From the NCBI RefSeq assembly GCF_001936475.1, contig NZ_MSPQ01000013.1, forward strand, positions 1 through 64,000: a DNA stretch of 64,000 nt, in the 5' to 3' direction. Positions 33,788 through 42,300 of the stretch are shown here, piece after piece. Position 1 is the first letter of the stretch, and each line of letters begins with the position of its first letter. Position numbers and translations under genes: made by a program. The notes under the pieces are model-generated. The model searched no databases and was not told where the DNA came from. It saw only the letters and a list, made by a program, of their open reading frames with translations. The DNA is from Algoriphagus marinus (GTDB lineage: Bacteria; Bacteroidota; Bacteroidia; Cytophagales; Cyclobacteriaceae).

Positions 33788-35128
33788 TTGGTACTTTTGA
33801 GGGTGTCAGAAACTACAAAGAATCCCATTGCCCAATATCTTAGCAATCTTTCAATCGAAAGTTTGAATGAAATGCAATCGGAGTTTATCTCCAGGGCCGC
33901 AAAAAACGCCCATCTTGTACTTTTAGCTCCAACTGGATCCGGAAAAACAATAGCTTTTTTGATCCCATTGATCAGTTCCCTACAGGAAAATATTCGTGCG
34001 GTACAAGCTTTAATCATTGTGCCTACAAGAGAATTGGCTATTCAGATTGAGCAGGTCTTTAAAGGATTAAAATCCCCTTTTAGGGTAAGTACAGTTTACG
34101 GGGGACATTCTTCCAAACTCGAATCACAAAGTATCGGTGAAGCTCCGGACGTGATCATCGGGACGCCTGGCCGACTTGCGGATCATCTGGAGCGAGGTTC
34201 ATTTGATCCCTCTTCAGTTCGGACTATTATCTTGGATGAATTTGACAAATCACTTGAAATGGGTTTTCAGGACCAATTGAAAGCCATCTTTAAGTCAATG
34301 ACTGGAGAACCAAGGTTCCTGTTGACTTCTGCGACTGCTTTGAAGCGAATGCCGGATTTTATTCCTTTTTCAGACTATAGAACTGTTAATTTTCTTAGGG
34401 ATGAGGTAGAATCTAAATTGGAACTTAGACTAATCCATAGCTCAAGCAAAGAAAAAGGTGAGACATTAATGCGATTAGTAGCAGGGTTTCAGGATGAATC
34501 AGGTATAGTTTTTTGCAATCACCGAGATGCGGTTGATCGACTCAGTACACTCTTGACCGACTACGATTATTCTCACAGTGTCCTACATGGTGGATTGGAG
34601 CAAATAGATCGGGAGAAGAATCTAATTAGATTTCGAAGTAAGGTGACGAATCTTCTAATCGCGACAGATTTGGCTTCTCGTGGCTTGGATATTCCTGAGA
34701 TCAAACAGATCATTCATTATCAATTGCCACCTAAGGAGGATGCCTTTATTCATCGGAACGGGCGCACAGCAAGAATGCATGCGGAAGGAAAGGCTTATTT
34801 GATCTTGGCAAATGACGAATCACTGCCTGAGTACATCAATCGATTTGTGGAAGAGGAGAAGGTAAGTGAAAAACTAAATCCTCCAATCAGACAGGAGTGG
34901 GTGTGCCTTTATTTTAGTGTAGGTAAAAAAGATAAAGTCAGCAAAGGAGACTTAGTAGGCTTATTGACAAAAAAAGGAGAACTGAAATCTGATGAAATTG
35001 GCTTGATTACAATCATGGATTTTGCATCCTATGTGGCTGTGAAAAGTAATTTAGTTCAGAAGCTGCTTCCAAAATTGAAAAATGAGCGCGTTAAAAAAAC
35101 CAAGGTAAAAGTCGAAGAGGCGAATTGA
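33788..35128 (+). CDS. DEAD-box-type RNA helicase
   Basis: A 446-residue SF2 helicase. Motif I is APTGSGKT and Ia is VPTRELAIQ. Motif II is LDEFDK, so DEFD in place of DEAD. Motif III is SAT, then the HGGLEQIDRE and ATDLASRGLDIPEI blocks, and motif VI is HRNGRTAR. The Q motif (SLNEMQSEFI) is close to the N-terminus, so the true start must lie upstream of the first ATG. Candidates are TTG 33788, TTG 33797 and GTG 33803, and I could not decide between them. A C-terminal extension of about 90 residues ends with basic NERVKKTKVKV. Likely roles are ribosome assembly or mRNA turnover. Confidence 0.87.
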   Translation: MVLLRVSETTKNPIAQYLSNLSIESLNEMQSEFISRAAKNAHLVLLAPTGSGKTIAFLIPLISSLQENIRAVQALIIVPTRELAIQIEQVFKGLKSPFRVSTVYGGHSSKLESQSIGEAPDVIIGTPGRLADHLERGSFDPSSVRTIILDEFDKSLEMGFQDQLKAIFKSMTGEPRFLLTSATALKRMPDFIPFSDYRTVNFLRDEVESKLELRLIHSSSKEKGETLMRLVAGFQDESGIVFCNHRDAVDRLSTLLTDYDYSHSVLHGGLEQIDREKNLIRFRSKVTNLLIATDLASRGLDIPEIKQIIHYQLPPKEDAFIHRNGRTARMHAEGKAYLILANDESLPEYINRFVEEEKVSEKLNPPIRQEWVCLYFSVGKKDKVSKGDLVGLLTKKGELKSDEIGLITIMDFASYVAVKSNLVQKLLPKLKNERVKKTKVKVEEAN

Positions 35129-35175
35129 ATTAATTCATTTTTTTACCTTCAGGTATCAATAAACCATAATTTCAA

Positions 35176-35595
35176 ATGAAAAATCGAGTAACTGGCATTG
35201 GAGGGATCTTTTTCAAGGTAAAGGATCCAGATAGAACCAAGTCTTGGTATCAAAAACATCTCGGACTAAATATTGATCAATACGGTACCGCATTTGAATG
35301 GAGAAAATCAGAGGATCCAGATCAGAAGGGATTTACCCAATGGTCACCGATGAAAGAAGATACGAATTATTTTCAGCCATCAGAAAAAGATTTTATGATC
35401 AATTATCGGGTTGAAAACTTGGTTGAATTGATCAAAGAGCTCCAAGTAGAAGGAGTGACGGTTTTGGATGAAATTGAAGTCACTGAGTATGGAAAATTTG
35501 TCCATATCCTAGATGCTGATGGGCATAGTGTAGAGCTTTGGGAGCCGATAGATTCGGTTTACGACTCTTTAGTTGAAGGGAGGACAAAAAGTTAA
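35176..35595 (+). CDS. VOC-family (glyoxalase/bleomycin-resistance fold) protein
   Basis: A 139-residue single-domain VOC protein: ITGIGGIFFKVKDPDRTKSWYQKHLG at the start, an FEWRKSEDPDQKGFTQWSPM middle, and GKFVHILDADGHSVELWEP at the end with the usual Glu ligand. The first metal-ligand position is not a clear His, so the metal site may be altered. It is cytoplasmic with unknown substrate, and follows the helicase by 47 bp on the same strand. Confidence 0.82.
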   Translation: MKNRVTGIGGIFFKVKDPDRTKSWYQKHLGLNIDQYGTAFEWRKSEDPDQKGFTQWSPMKEDTNYFQPSEKDFMINYRVENLVELIKELQVEGVTVLDEIEVTEYGKFVHILDADGHSVELWEPIDSVYDSLVEGRTKS

Positions 35596-35674
35596 ACTCC
35601 TTATTGAAATCATCATTTACAAAGTATTAAAGTGGTTCCAATTTTTCCTTTTGCAAAAACAACCTTGCAAAAGC

Positions 35675-35683
35675 GGGGGGGGG
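35675..35683. repeat. Run of nine G
   Basis: A mononucleotide G tract in otherwise AT-rich intergenic DNA, just after two direct copies of TTGCAAAA (35651 and 35664). It lies between convergent 3' ends, 12 bp from the stop of the 88-residue gene. Confidence 0.9.
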
Positions 35684-35694
35684 TCTATGATGTG

Positions 35695-35961
35695 CTAATT
35701 TGAAGGAAGCATAAAAACTAGAAAAGCTGTCACCACAATTAAGATTCCAATCAAGGAGACCCAACCTATTTTATTCATTTCTTTTCGCCTTGCAAATCGA
35801 TGAATTATACTTTCCTGAATTGATTTAAGGTCTGCTTGACTACGATAGTCTGGATCATTTTTTCCGGAGGAATAACTCAGCTTTTCACGGATTTTCCCCA
35901 AATTATGGTTGTCTTTTAATTTGTTGTTGGAATCCTTCATAAACCCTGCTCCGCCTGACAT
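35695..35961 (-). CDS. Small conserved membrane protein (MSGGAGFMKDSNNKLKDN type)
   Basis: An 88-residue protein with a conserved-looking N-terminus (MSGGAGFMKDSNNKLKDN), a charged middle with IREKLSYSSGKNDPDYRS, and one C-terminal membrane helix (WVSLIGILIVVTAFLVFML). I recall similar short proteins widely in Bacteroidota; their role is unknown. The tail-anchored layout suggests insertion with the body in the cytoplasm. It is divergent from the acetyltransferase gene with only 23 bp between starts. Confidence 0.7.
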   Translation of the reverse strand: MSGGAGFMKDSNNKLKDNHNLGKIREKLSYSSGKNDPDYRSQADLKSIQESIIHRFARRKEMNKIGWVSLIGILIVVTAFLVFMLPSN

Positions 35962-35984
35962 ACTCTTTTTATTTATTCTAGTAG

Positions 35985-36392
35985 ATGATTGAATATAAAA
36001 TTGAAGATAGTTTAGAACTAAGAGAATTCATAGATATCCTTATTGAATCAGGTTTATCAAAACGAAGACCTATGGAGAATCCGGATCTCTTGAATCGAAT
36101 GCTTTGTAATTCCAATCTGATGATTTCTGCAAGGGTGGAAGGGAAGTTAGTTGGATTTATAAGAGCTTTAAGTGATTTCAGTTATAGGACTTTTATTGCT
36201 GACTTGGCAGTAGTTGAGACTTATCAAAATCAAGGAATTGGCCGAAGGCTATTGGAGGAAGCTCGAAAAGCTGGACCTGAGGCCAGGTTGATTCTTTTTG
36301 CTGCAGAAAATGCCGAGGCTTTTTATCAAAAATTGGGTTTTCAACTCCATCAACGATGTTATCAACTCAAGCCTGAAGAGCATTTGCGATGA
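35985..36392 (+). CDS. GNAT-family N-acetyltransferase
   Basis: A 135-residue single-domain acetyltransferase. The acetyl-CoA binding motif A is visible as ADLAVVETYQNQGIGRRLLEEARK (Q-x-x-G-I-G). Motif B is ENAEAFYQKLGFQLHQRCYQL near the end. The substrate is unknown. It starts 23 bp from the divergent small membrane protein gene. Confidence 0.88.
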   Translation: MIEYKIEDSLELREFIDILIESGLSKRRPMENPDLLNRMLCNSNLMISARVEGKLVGFIRALSDFSYRTFIADLAVVETYQNQGIGRRLLEEARKAGPEARLILFAAENAEAFYQKLGFQLHQRCYQLKPEEHLR

Positions 36393-36729
36393 TTTTCTAT
36401 AAAATGGTTAACTTCCTTCTTAACCAATCCAAATAAGTTCGATTGAAGAATATTTCACTAATTGCGATTGTATTGGATTATTCGGTAGGACAGCTTAGCC
36501 AGCTATTATTTCCAGAGGTTTAACTGTCATCTGTCTTCTGAATATTCCTCGTGAAATAGTTGGGCGCTTTTTCAAATTTCTTATAAAACTTAAACCATTT
36601 ATATCTTAATAAATCTAACCCTATATGAAATCGAGCATGACCAAAAAGTCACACATTGGAATGTCCCGAAAGTGTTCGGGATTACCAAACAAGATTCCAT
36701 ATGGCCTTAAAAAAACAAAATATAATCAT
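36393..36729. other. Non-coding stretch with an 18-bp hairpin palindrome
   Basis: 337 bp without a convincing gene. At 36664-36681 lies TCCCGAAAGTGTTCGGGA: two 7-base arms (TCCCGAA/TTCGGGA) around AGTG. Its outer six bases match those of the palindrome at 7647-7664. An in-frame ATG at 36625 would read through it into the next gene, but that leader (about 35 residues) precedes a normal signal peptide and is better seen as non-coding. Confidence 0.6.
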
Positions 36730-38226
36730 ATGAAAATCAGAATTTTAATTGCTGTATTTCTAGTTTCTAGTTTCAGTTTTGCACAACAAAAAGAAGACTC
36801 TATTCCCAAAGCTCAAGTTTTTGAATCCAAACAGGCAGTGACGATTGATGGTAAAACAATCAACCTTAATGCAAAGGCTGGAACCATGGAGCTGAAAGAC
36901 GAGAATAATAAGCCTATAGCCTTATTCGGTTTTACGGCATATTTTAAAGAAAATCCTGAGAAAAATAGACCTATTGTTTTTGCATATAATGGTGGACCGG
37001 GCTCGTCTTCCTATTGGCTTCACATGGGAATAATGGGACCGAAGCGAATCGTCGTTGATGATCCTAATTACAACCAAGCTGCTCCATATGAGCTGGTAAA
37101 CAATGAGTTTTCGATTCTGGATATGGCGGACGTAGTGATGATGGATCCAGTCGGAACAGGTCTAAGCGTGCCAATAGGAGAGGCTACAGGAAAGGATTTT
37201 TGGGGAGTAGATCAGGATATTCGAAGCGTAAGTCTATTTATCATGCAGTTCTTAAAAGAGCATGGTCGATTAAATTCTCCTAAATACATTTTGGGAGAAA
37301 GCTATGGTACATTTAGAAATGCCGGAGTGATGAGTTATTTACTGGGAAAAGGATATGCACTGAATGGAGTAATTATGGTGTCAGCAGTTTTTGACCTTCG
37401 AACCTTATTTTTCGCACCAAATGAGGATATGTCTTATGTCGTTTATCTTCCTACAATGGCAGCGACTTCTTGGTATCATGATCGGGTAGCAAATAAGGGA
37501 ACTGATCTTCCGACTTTTGTGGAGGAGGTTCGCCAATTCACAGAAATGGAATATGCGCCAGCGCTATTTAAGGGAAACAATATCTCCCAAGAAGATAAAG
37601 CGATGATTGCAAATAAGCTTCAGGCCTTTACAGGGATTGATGCTAAAATCTGGCTTCGTGCTGACTTGCGAATTAATGCCGGGGAATATTTTCAAGAACT
37701 CCTACGCGATGAAGCTATGACTGTCGGTCGATTAGATTCAAGATATAAGGGGATTAATCTCGACCCAATGTCCATGGATTCATTTACTGATCCACAGTCT
37801 GATGCGATTTCATCTGCATATACCATGGGATTCTTGGATTATTTTCACGAAGATTTGAAAGTGAGTAAGGACCTGAATTATTCCACTTCGGCCTATTCTA
37901 AACCAGGTTTTAATTGGGATTGGAAGCATGAAGGAACTGCTTCTTGGGGTGCTAATGCATCTGTAACTACGCTCCCAGATATGGAAGATGCATTGTCCAA
38001 GGATCCAAATGTTAAGATTCTAATCATGAATGGATATTATGATTTAGCCACAGTATTTTATGGGGTGGAGCATTCGATAGCCCATTTGAACCTGCCAAAA
38101 TCTGCAAGTGACCGAATCATTATGACTTATTATGAAGCAGGTCATATGATGTATACTCATTTGCCTTCTGCAAAACTTTTCAGAGAAGACCTGAAAGGAT
38201 TCATTCAAGATACCCTACGTAAGTAA
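36730..38226 (+). CDS. Serine carboxypeptidase-like (S10 family) exported peptidase
   Basis: About 498 residues with a signal peptide (MKIRILIAVFLVSSFSFAQ). S10 hallmarks: the oxyanion region YNGGPGSSSYWLHMG, nucleophile Ser in ILGESYGTFR, catalytic Asp in IMNGYYDLAT, and catalytic His in YEAGHMMYTH. Such enzymes remove C-terminal residues or act as acyl-hydrolases in the periplasm. The start at 36730 is chosen because it gives a clean signal peptide; the longer frame from 36625 crosses a hairpin repeat. A serine hydrolase lipoprotein gene follows closely, so the two are probably cotranscribed. Confidence 0.87.
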   Translation: MKIRILIAVFLVSSFSFAQQKEDSIPKAQVFESKQAVTIDGKTINLNAKAGTMELKDENNKPIALFGFTAYFKENPEKNRPIVFAYNGGPGSSSYWLHMGIMGPKRIVVDDPNYNQAAPYELVNNEFSILDMADVVMMDPVGTGLSVPIGEATGKDFWGVDQDIRSVSLFIMQFLKEHGRLNSPKYILGESYGTFRNAGVMSYLLGKGYALNGVIMVSAVFDLRTLFFAPNEDMSYVVYLPTMAATSWYHDRVANKGTDLPTFVEEVRQFTEMEYAPALFKGNNISQEDKAMIANKLQAFTGIDAKIWLRADLRINAGEYFQELLRDEAMTVGRLDSRYKGINLDPMSMDSFTDPQSDAISSAYTMGFLDYFHEDLKVSKDLNYSTSAYSKPGFNWDWKHEGTASWGANASVTTLPDMEDALSKDPNVKILIMNGYYDLATVFYGVEHSIAHLNLPKSASDRIIMTYYEAGHMMYTHLPSAKLFREDLKGFIQDTLRK

Positions 38227-38263
38227 AATGAGAAAGCCCAACCGAGCGTATCCTAAAAAATTT

Positions 38264-39358
38264 ATGGTTCATAAAGTGAAAATTTTGGGTTTATTCGGTT
38301 GGGTCTTTTTAATTTTTTCCTGTGCCGAGGCACAGAAACCCCAAAATCAAAATTTATACTTTCCTCCAAATGATTCTAAGTCCTGGGAATCCCAGCCCTT
38401 AAATGAACTAGGTTGGGACGCTGTTAAGCTAGCTGAGCTTTTGGCCTGGCTGCCAACTCAGGATACCCGGGCATTTATTATTTTGAAAGATGGTAAAATA
38501 GTTGTGGAAGAATATTGGGGGGATAATTTGACGGGGTTAGGAGAAATGACTCAAGATTCTTTTTGGTATTGGGCATCAGCTGGAAAAACTCTTACTGCTG
38601 CTCTGGTGGGAATCGCAGAAGAGCAAAAATTGCTCAAAATATCCGATAGAACTCAAGATTATTTAGGGGAGGGTTGGACAGCAATGTCCAATGACCAGGA
38701 GCAGGAAATTAAGATTATTCATCAACTGACGATGACAACAGGTCTTAATGACCAAAATGTAAATTTGGATAATACTGACCCAGCAAGTCTTACTTACCTA
38801 GCTGAACCCGGACAACGCTGGAGCTATCATAACGCACCATATACTCTTTTGGAAAAAGTAGTGGAAAATGCATCAGGCAAGAGCTATCAAACTTATTTTG
38901 AAGAACAGATTGGGAATAGAATAGGCATGGCTGGATTTTGGCAAAAGTCAGGTTTTAATAATGTCTTTTTTAGCAATGCGAGGTCATTTGCTAGATTTGG
39001 TTTACTTCTCCAGGCAAAAGGAAACTGGAACGGAGATAAAATCTGGTCAAGCAAATATTTTGATGCACTTTCAGAAAGTTCGACTGATATAAATCGAGCC
39101 TACGGTTACCTCACTTGGCTAAATGGTAAATCTTCCTATATGCTCCCTCAAAGTCAAACTGTTTTTCCAGGAATGCTTATTCCTCAAGGTCCAGCAGATA
39201 TGTATCAGGCCATGGGAAAAAACGGTCAGTTTCTGATGGTGGTTCCTTCTGAAGGGATTGTAATTGTGAGAATGGGTGGATCTGGAGATAATTCTCTCGT
39301 GCCTTTTCTTCTGATCAGGGATATTTGGGAGCGATTGAATCCGGTGCTAGGGAATTAA
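38264..39358 (+). CDS. Serine hydrolase, class C beta-lactamase fold, lipoprotein
   Basis: About 364 residues. The ATG at 38264 gives MVHKVKILGLFGWVFLIFSC, a proper lipoprotein signal with lipobox cysteine; a start at 38228 would add 12 residues. Active-site motifs are SAGK (in YWASAGKTLTAAL), a YHN in WSYHNAPYTL, and GKNGQF near the C-terminus in the KTG position. It is a third member of this family in the window, with low similarity to the others. It lies just downstream of the S10-type peptidase gene, which suggests a joint role in peptide or ester hydrolysis in the periplasm. Confidence 0.85.
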   Translation: MVHKVKILGLFGWVFLIFSCAEAQKPQNQNLYFPPNDSKSWESQPLNELGWDAVKLAELLAWLPTQDTRAFIILKDGKIVVEEYWGDNLTGLGEMTQDSFWYWASAGKTLTAALVGIAEEQKLLKISDRTQDYLGEGWTAMSNDQEQEIKIIHQLTMTTGLNDQNVNLDNTDPASLTYLAEPGQRWSYHNAPYTLLEKVVENASGKSYQTYFEEQIGNRIGMAGFWQKSGFNNVFFSNARSFARFGLLLQAKGNWNGDKIWSSKYFDALSESSTDINRAYGYLTWLNGKSSYMLPQSQTVFPGMLIPQGPADMYQAMGKNGQFLMVVPSEGIVIVRMGGSGDNSLVPFLLIRDIWERLNPVLGN

Positions 39359-42300
39359 TGGATGATCAGCTTTTTGGTAACCAATCCCTGGAGAGAGAAA
39401 AGTTTCAAAACATAAATTCCTTTAGGTAAGGAAGACAAATCAAACTCCTGTCTCTTATTTTTCATATCGGAATTCTTTAAAACTAGATTACCGTTTAAGT
39501 CAAAGATTTCTAATGCAGTTTTATCAAGGTTCATGCTTTCGCCTTGAAGAGTGAATCTGCCTGTACTCGGATTAGGATACACAGTATACACAGGGGAAAT
39601 ACTTTGATCTTCAATTAAACTGATTCCTATAACCTGAAAAGTTTCAAATCGACCATCGAAATCAGTTTGAGTTAATCTATAGAACTGGCGACCATAACGA
39701 ACATCTTTATCTATAAAGTCATAGGTTCTCTGCTCCAAAGAATTACCAGATCCTGGAATTAGGGCAATAGTTTCCCAGGTTTTGCCATCAAAAGATTTTT
39801 CCAAAGTAAAAAACGCATTGTTTTTTTCGGTAGCTGTGACCCAGATTACTTTGATATTTTTATCTGAAGTCTCTTCTGCTTTAAATTCCAATAATTCAAT
39901 TGGCAATATCCTAAATGAACTAGCGATTGAGAGAAGTCCAAATGTTGAATTTGAACCTCTTGTTACAGTTCCTGAAGTAGCACTTCCGGATACTGTCCCT
40001 CCTAAATCCTTCCAAGCTGAACCATCCCAATTAATCAGGAGGAGTTCGGTATGATCTATAATAGGTGATGTACGTGTTGAATTATAACTCAAAGCTAAGG
40101 ACCGGGCAACAGTACCTGTATTCCGAGTGAAACTCCAATGTTCGGATTGATTCATTAGTCCAATCGTTGGATCTTTTCCGACAGTATCAGTTGGAATATT
40201 TACCGGAGCAATAGCGAAGTACTCTGAACTGTATGAATCCGATGTGCCTCCTCCTCCTCCAACTGTAGATGGTGCGTAGGATCCACTTTTTCCAATGGGG
40301 AATTCGAAATTATCATTCCCGATTTTTGTTACAGGTCCGTCTACATAGCTGACATCAGATGCGCCAACAGATGTTGCATTATCTATAAATGTAAGAGTAT
40401 TGGTATTCGTGGTATTAATAAAGCCACTGCTAAAGGTAAGAGATTGATCTATTTGTAAAGGGACATTTAGAGTTAGTGTTCCTGAAGTATTCATTTGAAC
40501 CAACTCTGCAATTGGGGGTTGCGCTAAGTTTCCTTCCCATAATTGGGAAGTATTTCCATCTATGAGTACTGTTCCATTTCCTTCCGCAAAGAATATACTG
40601 GCATTACTTCCCACGGTAGAAATGTTCCCTCTAAAACTGGTTATTCCATTGTAAGCCGGTTCAATATTTCCTGAACCTGATTTTATAAATGTTGCGTTCC
40701 TGTTAAAAGTATCTCCGTTATTATTTGCTAGTCTAAGGTTTGAGTTAGAGTTATTTGTAATAATTGTTGTCCCAAAGCTATTTCCTCCAAACCAATTATT
40801 TGCAGCTCCTCCAGTCTTTGTAAAATTAGCAGTTCCAGAAGTAGTCGCAAAAGAATTTCCCGCTTGGGTCATGTTGATGTTTGCCGCAGTGAAGGTTCCA
40901 TTTCTGGCAAAAGTATTCGCTTGAGTAAAGTTGATAGTTGTTGCAGTAACCCCAAAGTCTCCTTGAAAGGAAGAGTTTACTGAAGTAAATGTAGTAACTC
41001 CAAAATTACCGTTAGGGGAATTTTGAACTTGAGTAAAATTGTTGAATTCAAGAATGTTTCCCACAGAAAAGCCTGAAGTTACAACCCCTCCTGTCGCTAA
41101 AGTTGATGTTCCTCCTCCTTCCCCAAATCGGACCTCACCATTTGCATTGGAGTTATTGATAGTAATTTGTTGTGCAAAAGTATTGGTTCCACGATAGGCG
41201 ATTCCTAGAAAGTTGGTCCCAGTATTAGTGAAAGTACTAGTTGAATTAAAGGTGTCACCAGCATTTGTCCCTAACCTAAGGATTGTGTTAGAGTTGTTTA
41301 TCACAGTTACAATCCCAAAAGTATTTCCACCATTCCATTGATTAGTACCTCCTCCGGTTTTAGTAAAAGTAACTGACCCACCCGCTGTCGCAAAAGAATT
41401 CCCCGCTTGGGTCATGTTGATGTTTGCTGCAGTGAAGGTTCCGTTTCTGGCAAAAGTATTCGCTTGGGTGAAGTTGATAGTTGTTGCAGTAACCTCAAAG
41501 TCTCCCTGAAACGATGAACTCGCTGAAGTAAAAGTGGTAACAGCAAAACTGCCGTTAGGGGCATTTTGAGATTGCGTGAAATTATTAAATTCCAGTAAGG
41601 CGCCGGTGGTAAACCCACTTGTCACAATCCCACCCGTTATCAAGTTAGAAGTAGAGGAAGCAGTGACTTCCCCAAAACGAATACTTCCGGCAGCATTGGA
41701 ATTGTTCAGTGAAATCTGTTGAGCAAAAGTATTGGCTCCTCGATATGCGATGTCAATAAAATTTGTCCCATTGTTTGAGAATACACTAGTTGAAATGAAA
41801 GTATCACCTACATTATTAGCTAATCTTAAAGTAGAATTAGAATTATTGATAAAAGTGAACGTGCCAAACGTGTTACCGCCATACCATGTGTTGGCAGCGC
41901 CGCCATTTTTGGTAAAAGTGACAGCTCCTCCAGCTGTTGCAAATGAACTTCCTGCTATTGTTTGTGTGAAATTTGTAGCAGTGAATGTTCCATTGCGTGC
42001 AAAAGTGTTAGCTCGCGTAAAATTAATGGTGGTTGCAGTGACTGTAATGTCTCTTTGGAAAACGGAGTTATCTGAAGTGAAGGTAGTGGCATTTACCCCT
42101 ATGCTGCCTTGAAATGAAGAGTTTATTGAAGTAAATGTAGTAACTCCAAAATTACCGTTAGGGGAGTTTTGAACTTGAATGAAATTGTTGAATTCAAGAA
42201 TGTTTCCTACAGAAAAACCTGAAGTTACAACTCCTCCTGTCGCTAAAGTTGATGTTCCTCCTCCTTCCCCAAATCGGACCTCACCATTTGCACTGGAGTT

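Noticed and set aside
36625..36729. N-terminal extension of the S10-type peptidase
   Set aside because: It precedes a normal signal peptide and reads through the TCCCGAA/TTCGGGA hairpin, so it is better treated as non-coding leader.
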